DNA of 64,000 nucleotides from Aquimarina muelleri DSM 19832 (GTDB lineage: Bacteria; Bacteroidota; Bacteroidia; Flavobacteriales; Flavobacteriaceae): positions 1-64,000 of the forward strand of contig NZ_AUML01000018.1 in assembly GCF_000430665.1 (NCBI RefSeq), in the 5' to 3' direction. Under the pieces are notes generated by a model, which was not told the DNA's origin, did no database searches, and saw only the letters and a program-made list of their open reading frames with translations. The position numbers and the translations under genes were made by a program. Of the stretch, positions 16,035 through 24,940 are shown piece after piece (position 1 is the first letter of the stretch; each line of letters begins with the position of its first letter).

Positions 16035-16719
16035 AAATAATTTTATTATAGCCTGGTATACAGGAACCCCAAGGAGCAGCAGGTTTTTCATCATACGTAG
16101 GCATTATAAGAGCTGCTTTAGGATCTTTATGTAATTTTTTAGTTTGATTATAAAAAAGACCACTTCTATTATAAGTCTCGCTATCAAATACTTGGTTTTT
16201 AACTGCATGAGGCTCATTTGCAGGAAACTTTCCGTCATTAGATGTTGAATGATGTAGAGGTCTTAATTTTCTGTTTACTCTTAAGTAAATATTTTTATGT
16301 TTCTCTTTGTTTATTTGTAAATCAACTTTTACCGGATATGGTTTAAAACTCTCTTCTAAACCTTTAACTGTAATGTCAAAATTTAAACACTGTAGATCAC
16401 TTATTGTACCATCCATATTTAGAACACGAAAATTTTTATATTCAATTTTATCTTTTTCAATATCAACAATTCCTAAATTAATTTCACCACTATAATTAAC
16501 CAACATAAATTCGGCAGCTTCTACTGTACAGGATTTATTAATACGATCAAGATTTGATGTTTTAAATTTCACAAAAATTCCAAAGAAAGTTCCGTATAAT
16601 TGACTGGCATAAACAAATTGATACCTTTTATCAGGTATGATTTTTTCAGATTTGTTTTTCGGTATTTTAATATCATAGCTTTCACTAAAATTAATAGTCC
16701 CCGTTAGTTCAAAATTCAT
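16027..16719 (-). CDS. Unknown 230-aa protein coupled to two-component operon
   Basis: I do not recognise this protein. It has no signal peptide or membrane segment. The N-terminal two thirds are beta-rich and hydrophilic. The C-terminal 70 residues are unusual, rich in Pro, His, Asn and Lys (LRPLHHSTSNDG, KDPKAALIMPTYDEK, PAAPWGSCIPGYN) and look like a conserved loop-rich motif. It is the first gene of an operon with the sensor kinase and response regulator: its last codons overlap the kinase start. A function in the sensed response, or as an effector under that system, is possible. The start at ATG 16719 is the only good one. Confidence 0.7.
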   Translation of the reverse strand: MNFELTGTINFSESYDIKIPKNKSEKIIPDKRYQFVYASQLYGTFFGIFVKFKTSNLDRINKSCTVEAAEFMLVNYSGEINLGIVDIEKDKIEYKNFRVLNMDGTISDLQCLNFDITVKGLEESFKPYPVKVDLQINKEKHKNIYLRVNRKLRPLHHSTSNDGKFPANEPHAVKNQVFDSETYNRSGLFYNQTKKLHKDPKAALIMPTYDEKPAAPWGSCIPGYNKIIFE

Positions 16720-16780
16720 AATAATTTATTTTAGTTATTTAGTTATACCTCAAAACTCTCAAAAAAAAGAGTAGGATTCC

Positions 16781-16798
16781 ATACCCAACACAGGGTAT
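16781..16798 (-). promoter_or_regulatory. Inverted repeat ATACCC-N6-GGGTAT, candidate NarL-type site
   Basis: ATACCC (16781-16786) and GGGTAT (16793-16798) form a perfect 6-bp dyad about 62 bases upstream of the operon's first ATG. On the minus strand it is followed by GGAATCCTA and preceded by TAATCCTATTTC, a 12-base word that also follows the palindrome at 7276-7289. LuxR/NarL-type dimers bind such dyads. Autoregulation of the operon is the inference. Confidence 0.4.
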
Positions 16799-16903
16799 TT
16801 TCCTTGTATCAGGTATAAATACTAAAGGGAAATAGGATTAAGCATCCTAAGATATTAATCCAAAAAATAATTATTTTGACAGAAAACTAGGGGTGTATAT
16901 GGT

Positions 16904-17095
16904 TTACTCAGGTTGTAAATACGTTTTTAATACAAAAAGCAACAAAATAAAGATAATAAAACCTACGAGAATAAAGATGCTGCCCTTATAATATTTGCGA
17001 TGTAGTTGGATGTCTTTTCGGTAGCTAAAGATCATTAAAATAATAAAAGCTACTACAAAAATTCCTGCAAATACTAACTGACCTTGACTAAACAT
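16904..17095 (-). CDS. Small two-helix membrane protein
   Basis: The 63-aa product has two hydrophobic helices (residues about 6-25 and 38-58) joined by a basic loop containing SYRKDIQLHRKYY, so both ends should lie on the same side of the inner membrane. Small proteins of this kind are common and conserved in Flavobacteriaceae but have no known function. It is divergent from the MazG-like gene at 17140 with only 44 bases between the starts, so the promoters overlap. Confidence 0.7.
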   Translation of the reverse strand: MFSQGQLVFAGIFVVAFIILMIFSYRKDIQLHRKYYKGSIFILVGFIIFILLLFVLKTYLQPE

Positions 17096-17139
17096 ATTTT
17101 GCTATTTTTACGGCAAAGATAATCTATAAAAATATATTG

Positions 17140-17526
17140 ATGAAAGATAAAATTGCAGCAGTACAAGAATTTCATACCTCATTCAAGATAGGATATAAAA
17201 ATGAACCAATTGCAGATTTGGGAGAGGCGAAAAATATGCTTCGATTTAACTTAATGAAAGAAGAAAACGAAGAATATCTGGAAGCTGCTCAAGATAACGA
17301 CTTGGTAGAGGTGGCAGATGCATTAGGAGATATGTTATATATTTTATGTGGCACCATTATCGAACATGGTATGCAGCACAAAATAGAAGAAGTGTTTAAT
17401 GAGATTCAGCGTAGTAATATGAGTAAGCTAGGAGAGGACGGACAGCCAATTTACAGAGAAGATGGTAAAGTGCTAAAAGGACCTAAATATTTTAAACCAA
17501 ACATAAAGGAGATATTAGATCGATAA
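17140..17526 (+). CDS. MazG-like nucleotide pyrophosphohydrolase
   Basis: The 128-aa product from ATG 17140 (a TTG sits just before it) has the all-alpha MazG/HisE-type core: a first helix with LMKEENEEYLEA, giving the ExxEE metal-binding pattern, and a second with EVADALGDMLY, giving the ExxD pattern. Such enzymes hydrolyse NTPs or modified nucleotides to NMP and pyrophosphate, with two or three Mg ions. The C-terminal tail (YREDGKVLKGPKYFKPNI) is typical of the stand-alone flavobacterial and phage-like members. A house-cleaning role is likely; the exact substrate is unknown. It ends in a bidirectional terminator. Confidence 0.85.
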   Translation: MKDKIAAVQEFHTSFKIGYKNEPIADLGEAKNMLRFNLMKEENEEYLEAAQDNDLVEVADALGDMLYILCGTIIEHGMQHKIEEVFNEIQRSNMSKLGEDGQPIYREDGKVLKGPKYFKPNIKEILDR

Positions 17527-17530
17527 ATAA

Positions 17531-17569
17531 ACAAAAACTCCTGAAAAATATTTTTTCAGGAGTTTTTGT
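17531..17569. terminator. Bidirectional intrinsic terminator
   Basis: A long stem (core ACTCCTGAAAAA / TTTTTCAGGAGT) with A-rich and T-rich flanks lies between the convergent MazG-like and ilvE genes. It should stop transcription from both sides. Confidence 0.9.
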
Positions 17570-17593
17570 TTTATAATATAGCATTTAGATCTC

Positions 17594-18661
17594 TTAAACC
17601 TTATACCTCCATCCAAAAGAATCTTCAGATTTATTGTATTGTATATCCATTAATGCTTTTTTGAAATAAGAAGCATAGGAGTTTTCTTGTTTAGCAAGCT
17701 CATAATTTTTTCCTTGATATCCAAAAGCTTTAATAGGACTAACTACTGCTGCAGTTCCTGCTCCAAAAATTTCTTTTAAACTACCATTTTTTGCAGCTTC
17801 TACAATTTCACTAACCTTTACAGGTCGCACGTCTACTTTATAGCCTTCTTTTTCAGCAATAGTAATTAAACTTTTACGAGTAATACCATCCAGAATACGA
17901 TCACTAACAGGAGCAGTAAGCAAGATGTCGTTTACTCTAAAAAAGACATTCATTGTTCCGGCTTCTTCCATATACTCGTGTGTATTAGAGTCTGTCCAGA
18001 TTATTTGTTGGTATCCTTCTTTTTTCGCAAGGTTAGTAGGATAAAATTGCCCTGCATAGTTTCCTGCAGCTTTTGCATACCCAAAACCACCACTGGCAGA
18101 ACGACTAAATTTTTCGGCAACCAAAACACTCACATCTCCACTATAATAAGATTGTGCAGGAGAGCATATAATCATAAATTTATACTCATCTGCTTCAGAT
18201 GCAGATACACTAGCTTGGGTAGCAATAACAAATGGACGAATGTATAAAGAGTTTCCAAAACCTGATTTAATCCAATCGTTATCTAATTTTAACAAAGCAT
18301 TTAGTCCCTCAAAAAAATAATCTTTAGGAAATTCTGGTATTGCTAAACGTTCAGAAGACTTATTAATACGATTAAAATTTTCATCAGGTCTAAATAAAAA
18401 GGTGTCCCCATTATCATCTTTATACGCTTTCATTCCTTCAAAAACAGCCTGCCCATAATGAAAAACACGAGCAGAAGGATCTAGTGTTAGTGGACCATAA
18501 GGAATTATTTTTGGACTTTGCCATTCTCCATTTGCATAGTCACAGACGAACATGTGGTCGGTGAATATTTTTCCGAAATTAAGGTTTTCAAAATCTACTT
18601 GTCCTATTTTAGACTCCTTTACGGTATTAATTTCTAAGGTTTGAGAAATTATGTTTTTCAT
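17594..18661 (-). CDS. ilvE: Branched-chain amino acid aminotransferase
   Basis: The 355-aa protein is a fold-type IV PLP aminotransferase of the long IlvE (type II) subfamily. Recognisable parts are the N-terminal GQAVFEGMKAY, the region around the PLP lysine (GYAKAAGNYAGQF), the EAGTMNVFF segment with the PLP-contacting Glu, and the C-terminal FGAGTAAVVSPI. It transfers amino groups between Leu/Ile/Val and 2-oxoglutarate in the cytoplasm, the last step of branched-chain synthesis. It is a single gene here, separated by terminators and a divergent promoter region from its neighbours. The length is normal for the family. Confidence 0.95.
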   Translation of the reverse strand: MKNIISQTLEINTVKESKIGQVDFENLNFGKIFTDHMFVCDYANGEWQSPKIIPYGPLTLDPSARVFHYGQAVFEGMKAYKDDNGDTFLFRPDENFNRINKSSERLAIPEFPKDYFFEGLNALLKLDNDWIKSGFGNSLYIRPFVIATQASVSASEADEYKFMIICSPAQSYYSGDVSVLVAEKFSRSASGGFGYAKAAGNYAGQFYPTNLAKKEGYQQIIWTDSNTHEYMEEAGTMNVFFRVNDILLTAPVSDRILDGITRKSLITIAEKEGYKVDVRPVKVSEIVEAAKNGSLKEIFGAGTAAVVSPIKAFGYQGKNYELAKQENSYASYFKKALMDIQYNKSEDSFGWRYKV

Positions 18662-18838
18662 CCTTTCTAAATTTAAAAGATAGCAATACTAGGCTATCCT
18701 GAGTTCATTATCCTATATTTTGTCTGAAAATGAAGGTGATAACTAACACCTTTTAAAATTCATTGTAAAAATACCTTTTTCTTGTAAAATAGGAATTGTA
18801 TAAATGTTTAATTTTACAAAACATAAGAATAATCAAAG

Positions 18839-19348
18839 ATGATGAAAAAATACACGCCATTTTTTATAGGATTACTGTTACTTTTTAGCTGTAATGACTC
18901 TGTTAAAAAAGAAACTTCTTCAACTATCACCACCAATATAGAAGATAATTACAAGAGTTTTGGAAACAAAATTATTGTAGATGAGATAGATGATATCAAA
19001 GTTGTAACCAATAAATATAAAGATTTAAAGGAAGGGGATACTCTAGCAATTACTTTTTCTAGTACTGTAAAATCGGTATGCAAAGCTAAAGGTTGTTGGA
19101 TGAGAGTTACTTTGGATAAGGATACAGAAACTATGGTGAAATTTAAAGATTATGGTTTTTTTGTGCCAAAAGATATAGAAAATGACACTGTAGTAATCCA
19201 AGGTAAAGCATTTGTAAGCGAAGTTTCTGTGGAAGAGCAACGTCATTTTGCCAGTGATGCAGGAAAAACAGAAGAAGAAATAGCTAATATTACTGTTCCA
19301 AAAAAAACATACTCTTTTATTGCTAATGGTGTTTTGATAAAAAAATAA
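18839..19348 (+). CDS. DUF4920 lipoprotein
   Basis: The 169-aa precursor starts with a lipoprotein signal (LLLLFSC lipobox, Cys at about 18). The mature part has the DUF4920 pattern: a small beta-sheet domain with KAKGCWMRV in the middle, followed by MVKFKDYGFFVPKD. The Cys and the metal-friendly residues suggest a ligand- or metal-binding fold, but no function is proven. Its stop overlaps the ATG of mnmD (TAATG at 19346-19350), so the two are translationally coupled, an association I cannot explain functionally. Confidence 0.85.
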   Translation: MMKKYTPFFIGLLLLFSCNDSVKKETSSTITTNIEDNYKSFGNKIIVDEIDDIKVVTNKYKDLKEGDTLAITFSSTVKSVCKAKGCWMRVTLDKDTETMVKFKDYGFFVPKDIENDTVVIQGKAFVSEVSVEEQRHFASDAGKTEEEIANITVPKKTYSFIANGVLIKK

Positions 19349-20049
19349 TGAAGGATAGCATAAAACGTGAAATAGTTATTACTGCAGATGGATCAAAAAC
19401 TATTCATTTGCCAGAATTGGAAGAACAGTACCATTCTAAGCATGGAGCAATTAATGAGGCAAAACATGTATTTATAAAAAGTGGTCTACATCATGTTTTA
19501 GACAAAAATAACCCCAATATTATTCATATTCTGGAAATTGGTTTAGGAACAGGGCTAAATGCTTTTATAACTTTTTTAGAAGCAGAACAAAATAACTTAT
19601 CTGTTGATTATGTTGGAGTAGAGGCGTACCCAGTTTCTATAGAAGAGGCGATGCTTATGAAATATCCAGAAGCACTTTTGGTAAAGAATAGAGAATCTGA
19701 TTTTGAAAGAATGCATCAATCTATGTGGGAACAACCTGCCAAAATTAATTCCAATTTTAATCTTACTAAGCGTAAACAGTTCTTTGTAGATATAATAGAT
19801 CAAAATCAATATGATTTGATCTATTTTGATGCTTTTGGAGCTAGGGTACAACCAGAACTGTGGACTTCAGAAATTTTTAAAAAAATGTATGATGCACTTC
19901 GAATAAAAGGTGTCTTGGTTACATATGCAGCTAAAGGAAGTGTTCGAAGAGCAATGTTAGAAGTAGGTTTTAAAGTAGAAAGGCTTCCTGGCCCCCCAGG
20001 AAAACGTGAGATGCTTAGAGCAACTAAGAATGATATAAACGATTGTTAA
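19348..20049 (+). CDS. mnmD: tRNA 5-methylaminomethyl-2-thiouridine methyltransferase
   Basis: The 233-aa protein is a stand-alone MnmD, the methyltransferase half of bacterial MnmC. The SAM-binding loop is LEIGLGTGLNAF (residues about 51-62), followed by the acidic VGVEAYP and the motif IV-like DLIYFDAFGARVQPELWT. The end, GFKVERLPGPPGKREMLRA, is a family hallmark. It methylates nm5s2U34 of certain tRNAs to mnm5s2U34. The FAD oxidase half of MnmC is absent, as in other stand-alone forms. The gene is coupled to the DUF4920 lipoprotein gene upstream. Confidence 0.92.
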   Translation: MKDSIKREIVITADGSKTIHLPELEEQYHSKHGAINEAKHVFIKSGLHHVLDKNNPNIIHILEIGLGTGLNAFITFLEAEQNNLSVDYVGVEAYPVSIEEAMLMKYPEALLVKNRESDFERMHQSMWEQPAKINSNFNLTKRKQFFVDIIDQNQYDLIYFDAFGARVQPELWTSEIFKKMYDALRIKGVLVTYAAKGSVRRAMLEVGFKVERLPGPPGKREMLRATKNDINDC

Positions 20050-20222
20050 ACCTATAATAAAGAAATAGATTTTGTTGTAACAGGATATTTTTTGTCTTAA
20101 GTTTAATCACTGATAGAGGTTTTTATAAACCTTATGATTGCCTTAAGAACAAAATATATTTTTAGAAACATACCTCGTAATTTTGCTTTGGGGGTGTGAA
20201 TGAAAATTCAATAAAAAAACAG

Positions 20223-21140
20223 ATGAAAGTTTTAATTACTGGTGCAACAGGTTTGATAGGTAAGGAAATAGTAAAACTATGTCATCAATCTAATATAGAT
20301 GTAAATTACCTAACTACAAGTACATCCAAAATAGATTCTAAACCAAATTATAGAGGTTATTTTTGGGATCCAAAAAAAAGAGAATTGGATGCAGAATGTT
20401 TTGATGAAGTAGAAGTTATTATAAACCTTGTTGGAGCTACAGTTGCAAAAAGATGGACTTCTTCTTATAAAAAAGAAATACTAGAAAGCAGGACAGGTAC
20501 CGCTTCTCTTATTTTAGAATCCTTAAAAAACACAAAGCACTCTATTCGGCATATTGTTTCGGCAAGTGCAGTAGGTGTGTATCCTAATTCTTTTCAAAAC
20601 TATTATACAGAAGATGTATCTGAGCAAGATTCTGGGTTTTTAGCAGAAGTAGTTACCCAGTGGGAAAATGCTGTTTTGCAATTCGAAACCTTGGGTATAG
20701 GTGTAAGTTTATTACGTATAGGACTTGTATTATCTGCCAGAGGAGGAGCATTTCCTAAAATAACAAAGCCTATACAAATAAAACTAGGAGCTTGTTTTGG
20801 TAGTGGTAAGCAATGGCAAAGCTGGATTCATATTCATGATTTGGCTCGTATGTTCTTGTTTGTTATTGAAGAAGAACTAACAGGTGTTTTTAACGCCGTA
20901 GCCCCTAATCCTGTTTCTAATGAAAAACTTACATATATAATAGCAGAAAAACTAAATGAAAAAATAATATTACCTAATATACCTAAATTTCTAATGAAAC
21001 TTATACTAGGAGAGATGCACAATATTTTGTTTTCTAGCCAACGTGTATGTAATGACAAGATTTCTACAGCAGGATTTATTTTTGATTATGATAATATAAG
21101 ATCTGCAGTAGATGTGCTTATTGAGGATTTTAAAAAGTAA
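20223..21140 (+). CDS. TIGR01777-family NAD(P)-binding epimerase-like protein
   Basis: From ATG 20223 the product has 305 aa; a GTG at 20196 would add nine residues. It is an atypical extended SDR with the N-terminal dinucleotide loop TGATGLIG, then NLVGATVAKRWT, the SASAVGVYPN segment and the signature WIHIHDLARMFLF. These features define the YfcH/TIGR01777 group, present in most bacteria and linked loosely to cell division or quinone metabolism. The substrate is unknown. The C-terminal DUF1731-like tail (GEMHNILFSSQRV) is present, so the protein is full length. Confidence 0.88.
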   Translation: MKVLITGATGLIGKEIVKLCHQSNIDVNYLTTSTSKIDSKPNYRGYFWDPKKRELDAECFDEVEVIINLVGATVAKRWTSSYKKEILESRTGTASLILESLKNTKHSIRHIVSASAVGVYPNSFQNYYTEDVSEQDSGFLAEVVTQWENAVLQFETLGIGVSLLRIGLVLSARGGAFPKITKPIQIKLGACFGSGKQWQSWIHIHDLARMFLFVIEEELTGVFNAVAPNPVSNEKLTYIIAEKLNEKIILPNIPKFLMKLILGEMHNILFSSQRVCNDKISTAGFIFDYDNIRSAVDVLIEDFKK

Positions 21141-21149
21141 TATTAATAA

Positions 21150-21183
21150 AAGAGAGTGTCTGATTTTTCAAACACCCTCCTTA
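21150..21183. terminator. Probable terminator between convergent genes
   Basis: An imperfect stem, GAGTGTCTGA / TCAAACACCCTC, lies between the ends of the TIGR01777 gene and the yceI-like gene. The pairing has mismatches, so strength is uncertain. Confidence 0.5.
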
Positions 21184-21205
21184 AAAAGATAGAACAGCTC
21201 TAATT

Positions 21206-21880
21206 TTATGGAGCTTTATTAGCTTTTATACTAATTTTTAATTCAATATCATCGTTAATGAATTTGTCTCCTAAGTTTTCAAAAACAGATTTAGAAGCAT
21301 AATTTACACCCCATTCTGTTCTGTTAATAGTGAAAGCCTCTGTATCCAAAGTCATTGTGTTTTCATTAATAGAAGTTGTTGCAGGAAATGAAATATTTTT
21401 CTTGATATCCTTTATAGTTAGATTACCATCAATAAAAGTTTTACCATCTTTTTCAGAAATTCCTGTTATTTCAAAAACTGCTTTAGGGTGTTTAGCAACA
21501 TTAAAGAAATGATCCTCTTTTCCTTCGCCTTCACCTTTTAAATGTCCTTCTAAAGAAGTCTTTTCGTCACCTTCTAGATCGGTTACTGTAATAGAATTCA
21601 TATCAATCACAAAAGCTCCACTTTCTATATTTTCATCCTTAAGTTCAAGGCTACCACTAACCAATCCTAATGTTCCAGTATGTTTTTCAGCGGGCTTAAA
21701 TCCAGTCCACTCAATAGTACTAGATGTTACATCTACTTTGTATAAAACAGCCTCTACAGGAGCTTCTTTTACTTCTTCAGCAGTAGTAGCTTCCGTTTCA
21801 TTTTTCTTTTCTCCTTTACAAGAGTATGCTGTAACTATAAGAGCAGTTGCAGCAAGTACGGTAATAAATTTGGTTTTCAT
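21206..21880 (-). CDS. YceI-family lipoprotein
   Basis: The 224-aa precursor has a lipoprotein signal (IVTAYSC, Cys at 21) and a Glu/Thr-rich linker. Residues about 47-220 form a YceI lipocalin-like barrel: STIEWTGFKPAEKHTGTLGL at the start, GEGKEDHFFNVAKHPKAVFE in the middle and NRTEWGVNYASKS near the end. YceI proteins bind polyisoprenoid or other amphiphilic lipids in the periplasm; the ligand here is unknown. Single gene with its own upstream region; divergent from grpE at 22048. Confidence 0.92.
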   Translation of the reverse strand: MKTKFITVLAATALIVTAYSCKGEKKNETEATTAEEVKEAPVEAVLYKVDVTSSTIEWTGFKPAEKHTGTLGLVSGSLELKDENIESGAFVIDMNSITVTDLEGDEKTSLEGHLKGEGEGKEDHFFNVAKHPKAVFEITGISEKDGKTFIDGNLTIKDIKKNISFPATTSINENTMTLDTEAFTINRTEWGVNYASKSVFENLGDKFINDDIELKISIKANKAP

Positions 21881-22047
21881 ATTTATATTAGTTTATAGTG
21901 TTTTTAAAATATGTTCAAAATTATTTTTTTATAAGGGGAATATTCTTAAATATATACTAAAAAAAATCTGTGACATTATGACATTAATTTAAGATTGGCA
22001 GTACTTTTGATATTTGAAAACGAAAACGTACAAAAGATACGAGTTAC

Positions 22048-22590
22048 ATGAGTAAGAAAAATAAAAACACCGACGATGTAAAAGATCAAGTAGAAGAAGT
22101 ACTTGATACTCCTGTTACAGAAACAGAAACAGAAGAGATAGATTTAGAAACGGGACTTAAAGAAGAGCTGGAGAAAGAAAAAGATAAGTTTTTAAGACTC
22201 TTTGCAGAGTTCGAGAATTATAAAAAACGAACTTCCAGAGAGCGTTTAGAATTATTCAAGACAGCTAGTCAGGATGTTATTCAATCTATGTTGCCTGTAT
22301 TAGATGATTTTGACAGAGCTTCAAAAGAAATTATGAAATCAGAAGACAAAGAACTTATTAAAGGAGTAGAATTAATTCATAATAAATTAAAAGAAACTTT
22401 AAAAAGCAAAGGGTTGTCCGAAGTAGAAGTAAGCGCGGGAGATACTTTTAATGCAGATGATCATGAAGCAATTACTCAAATACCAGCTCCAAGTGAGGAC
22501 TTAAAAGGTAAGATAGTTGATGTAATAGAAAAAGGATATGCGTTAGGAGATAAAGTTATTCGTTTTCCAAAAGTGGTCACAGGTCAATAA
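22048..22590 (+). CDS. grpE: Nucleotide exchange factor GrpE
   Basis: The 180-aa protein has an acidic disordered N-terminus (about 1-35), a long coiled-coil helix (about 38-95, with FLRLFAEFENYKKRTSRERL), and the C-terminal beta domain (EAITQIPAP, then YALGDKVIRFPKVVT). GrpE dimers release ADP from DnaK. It lies six bases upstream of dnaJ, so they form an operon. dnaK is not in the window. A -7-like box TACTTTTG lies at 22002-22009. Confidence 0.97.
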   Translation: MSKKNKNTDDVKDQVEEVLDTPVTETETEEIDLETGLKEELEKEKDKFLRLFAEFENYKKRTSRERLELFKTASQDVIQSMLPVLDDFDRASKEIMKSEDKELIKGVELIHNKLKETLKSKGLSEVEVSAGDTFNADDHEAITQIPAPSEDLKGKIVDVIEKGYALGDKVIRFPKVVTGQ

Positions 22591-22596
22591 AAAATT

Positions 22597-23715
22597 ATGA
22601 AGGAAGATTTTTACGACATATTAGGTTTAAGTAAAGGTGCAACTGCAGCAGAAGTAAAAAAAGCGTACCGTAAGAAAGCTATTGAATATCACCCAGATAA
22701 AAATCCAGGAGATAAAGAAGCTGAAGAAAAGTTTAAGAAAGCAGCAGAAGCATACGAGATCTTAAGTGATCCAGATAAAAAAGCACGCTATGATCAATAT
22801 GGTCACCAAGCTTTTGAAGGTGGCGGCTTTGGTGGCGGTGGCGGTATGAATATGGATGACATATTCAGTCAGTTTGGCGATATTTTTGGCGGCGGTGGTT
22901 TTGGTGGCTTTAGCGGTTTCGGCGGTGGCGGTGGCGGCAGACAACGTCGAGCAAAAGGTAGTAACTTACGTATACGTGTTAAGCTTACATTAGAAGAAAT
23001 TGCAAATGGTGTAGAAAAGAAAATCAAAGTAAAAAGAAAGATTCAAGCGCCAGGTACAACATATAAAACCTGTAGTACATGTAATGGATCTGGACAAGTA
23101 ACTAGGATTACTAATACAATCCTTGGTAGAATGCAAACTTCTTCCCCTTGTAGTGCATGTGGTGGATCTGGGCAAATGATAGACGATAGACCTGCTGAGG
23201 CAGATATGCAAGGATTAAAAGCTACAGAAGAAACCGTTAGTATTAAAATACCAGCAGGAGTAGAAGATGGTATGCAACTTAAAGTTTCAGGAAAAGGAAA
23301 TGAAGCTCCGGGTAATGGTATAGCGGGAGATCTAATCGTAGCTATAGAAGAGCAAGAGCATCCAGACTTACAAAGAGAAGGTAATAACCTGCACTATGAT
23401 ATGTATGTAAGTTTCTCTGAAGCTGCTTTGGGAGCATCTAGAGAAATTGATACCGTTTCTGGTAAAGTGAGAATAAAGATTGAAGAAGGTGTACAAAGTG
23501 GTAAAATATTAAGATTAAGAGGTAAAGGAATCCCTAGTATCAATGGCTATGGAACAGGAGATCTTTTAGTACATGTAAACGTATGGACACCAAAAACATT
23601 AAATAAAGAACAACGTGAGTTTTTTGAAAAAATGGCTAAAGATGATCACTTTAGACCAAATCCAGAAAGTGGAGAAAAGTCATTTTTTGAAAAAGTAAAA
23701 GATATGTTTTCTTAA
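22597..23715 (+). CDS. dnaJ: Chaperone DnaJ with reduced zinc region
   Basis: The 372-aa protein has a J domain (1-70, HPD at 32-34), a long Gly/Phe-rich linker (about 72-115), a shortened zinc region and two C-terminal substrate-binding domains (from about 215). Only two CxxCxGxG motifs are seen (CSTCNGSG and CSACGGSG) where canonical DnaJ has four; the text between them is replaced by a TNTILGRMQTSSP-like segment. From my knowledge of the family this reduced form is common in flavobacteria, so it is a lineage trait and not damage. It works with DnaK and GrpE on unfolded proteins. Confidence 0.96.
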   Translation: MKEDFYDILGLSKGATAAEVKKAYRKKAIEYHPDKNPGDKEAEEKFKKAAEAYEILSDPDKKARYDQYGHQAFEGGGFGGGGGMNMDDIFSQFGDIFGGGGFGGFSGFGGGGGGRQRRAKGSNLRIRVKLTLEEIANGVEKKIKVKRKIQAPGTTYKTCSTCNGSGQVTRITNTILGRMQTSSPCSACGGSGQMIDDRPAEADMQGLKATEETVSIKIPAGVEDGMQLKVSGKGNEAPGNGIAGDLIVAIEEQEHPDLQREGNNLHYDMYVSFSEAALGASREIDTVSGKVRIKIEEGVQSGKILRLRGKGIPSINGYGTGDLLVHVNVWTPKTLNKEQREFFEKMAKDDHFRPNPESGEKSFFEKVKDMFS

Positions 23716-23842
23716 TATAATTAATGGATTTAACCATTTAGAATCATTTAGTTGTATTAACGTTTGATTAAGAAAAATTTGTATATTTGAAACATCACTA
23801 ACATGTTTGGTGATAATTTTTCTTTTTCATAGCAATTTTTTT

Positions 23843-23885
23843 CCCATCCTTAATATTGATATTTAGGGTGGGTTTTGTTTTTTAT
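23843..23885 (+). terminator. Intrinsic terminator after grpE-dnaJ
   Basis: Arms CCCATCCT (23843-23850) and AGGGTGGG (23865-23872) are followed by TTTTGTTTTTT. A smaller dyad (ATCAC ... GTGAT) lies upstream, around 23790-23815. Confidence 0.75.
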
Positions 23886-24010
23886 AAAAAAAAGATAATC
23901 AACAAAAAGAACCAATTATTTTACGCAATTAATAGCAAACATAATTAGTATAAGTTTTTAAGTTTTCGTATCATTCGCACTTCATAAATATTAAAACTAT
24001 ATTGCTATCT

Positions 24011-24940
24011 ATGGTTAATCTTTTAGAGGTACAACAAGCCACAAAACGATTCGGGACTTTTACTGCTTTGGATAATGTATCCATACAAGTCCCAAAAGGA
24101 AGTATTTTTGGATTACTTGGGCCTAATGGAGCAGGTAAAACTACTTTGATTAGGATTATTAATCAAATTACATTGCCAGATGAAGGAAATGTGTTATTAG
24201 ATAATGAATCTCTTAAACCACATCATATTAGGGATATTGGATATCTTCCAGAAGAAAGAGGTTTGTATAAATCCATGAAAGTAGGAGAACAAGCATTATA
24301 TCTAGCACAACTTAAGGGATTAAGTAAAACAGAAGCCAAAGAACGTTTAAAATACTGGTTTGATAAATTTGATATAGGACACTGGTGGGATAAAAAGATT
24401 CAGGAACTCTCTAAAGGAATGGCGCAAAAAGTACAATTTATAGTTACCGTACTTCACAAACCAAAATTATTAATCTTTGATGAACCATTTAGTGGGTTTG
24501 ACCCTATAAATGCAAACCTTATTAAAGATGAAATATTACAGCTACAACAAGAAGGAGCAACAGTTATATTTTCTACCCACCGTATGGAAAGCGTAGAGGA
24601 ACTATGCGATCATATTGCACTTATTAATAAATCTAAAAAAATATTAGAAGGTAAGGTAACAGATATAAAAAGAACATATAAATCTAATACTTTTGAGGTA
24701 GGAATTCTAACCGAAAATAGTAAAGACTTATATACTCATTTACAAGAAACTTTTACTGTAGTGCCAGCAAATTTTAAAACAATTGATGACCAATTAAAAA
24801 TGAAAATAACTTTAGATAAAAATACGTCGTCAAATGATTTACTTCAGTATTTGTCAGATAAAGGACAGATAATGAGGTTTAACGAAGTAATACCAGGGAT
24901 AAACGAAATATTCATTAAAACCATTACAGAAAATGAATAA
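24011..24940 (+). CDS. ABC transporter ATP-binding protein, NatA-like
   Basis: From ATG 24011 (309 aa; a TTG three codons upstream is less likely). It contains Walker A GPNGAGKTT, a Q-loop, signature LSKGMAQKV, Walker B LLIFDEPFSG and the switch His (STHRMES). The C-terminal extension after about 215 is typical of ABC-2-type exporters. It pairs with the permease gene that overlaps its end by eight bases. NatA/B-type pairs export Na+ or small molecules; the substrate here is not known. Confidence 0.93.
   Translation: MVNLLEVQQATKRFGTFTALDNVSIQVPKGSIFGLLGPNGAGKTTLIRIINQITLPDEGNVLLDNESLKPHHIRDIGYLPEERGLYKSMKVGEQALYLAQLKGLSKTEAKERLKYWFDKFDIGHWWDKKIQELSKGMAQKVQFIVTVLHKPKLLIFDEPFSGFDPINANLIKDEILQLQQEGATVIFSTHRMESVEELCDHIALINKSKKILEGKVTDIKRTYKSNTFEVGILTENSKDLYTHLQETFTVVPANFKTIDDQLKMKITLDKNTSSNDLLQYLSDKGQIMRFNEVIPGINEIFIKTITENE

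Noticed and set aside
22762..22944. Ala/Thr-rich minus-strand frame
   Set aside because: It is the shadow of the Gly/Phe-rich linker of dnaJ.
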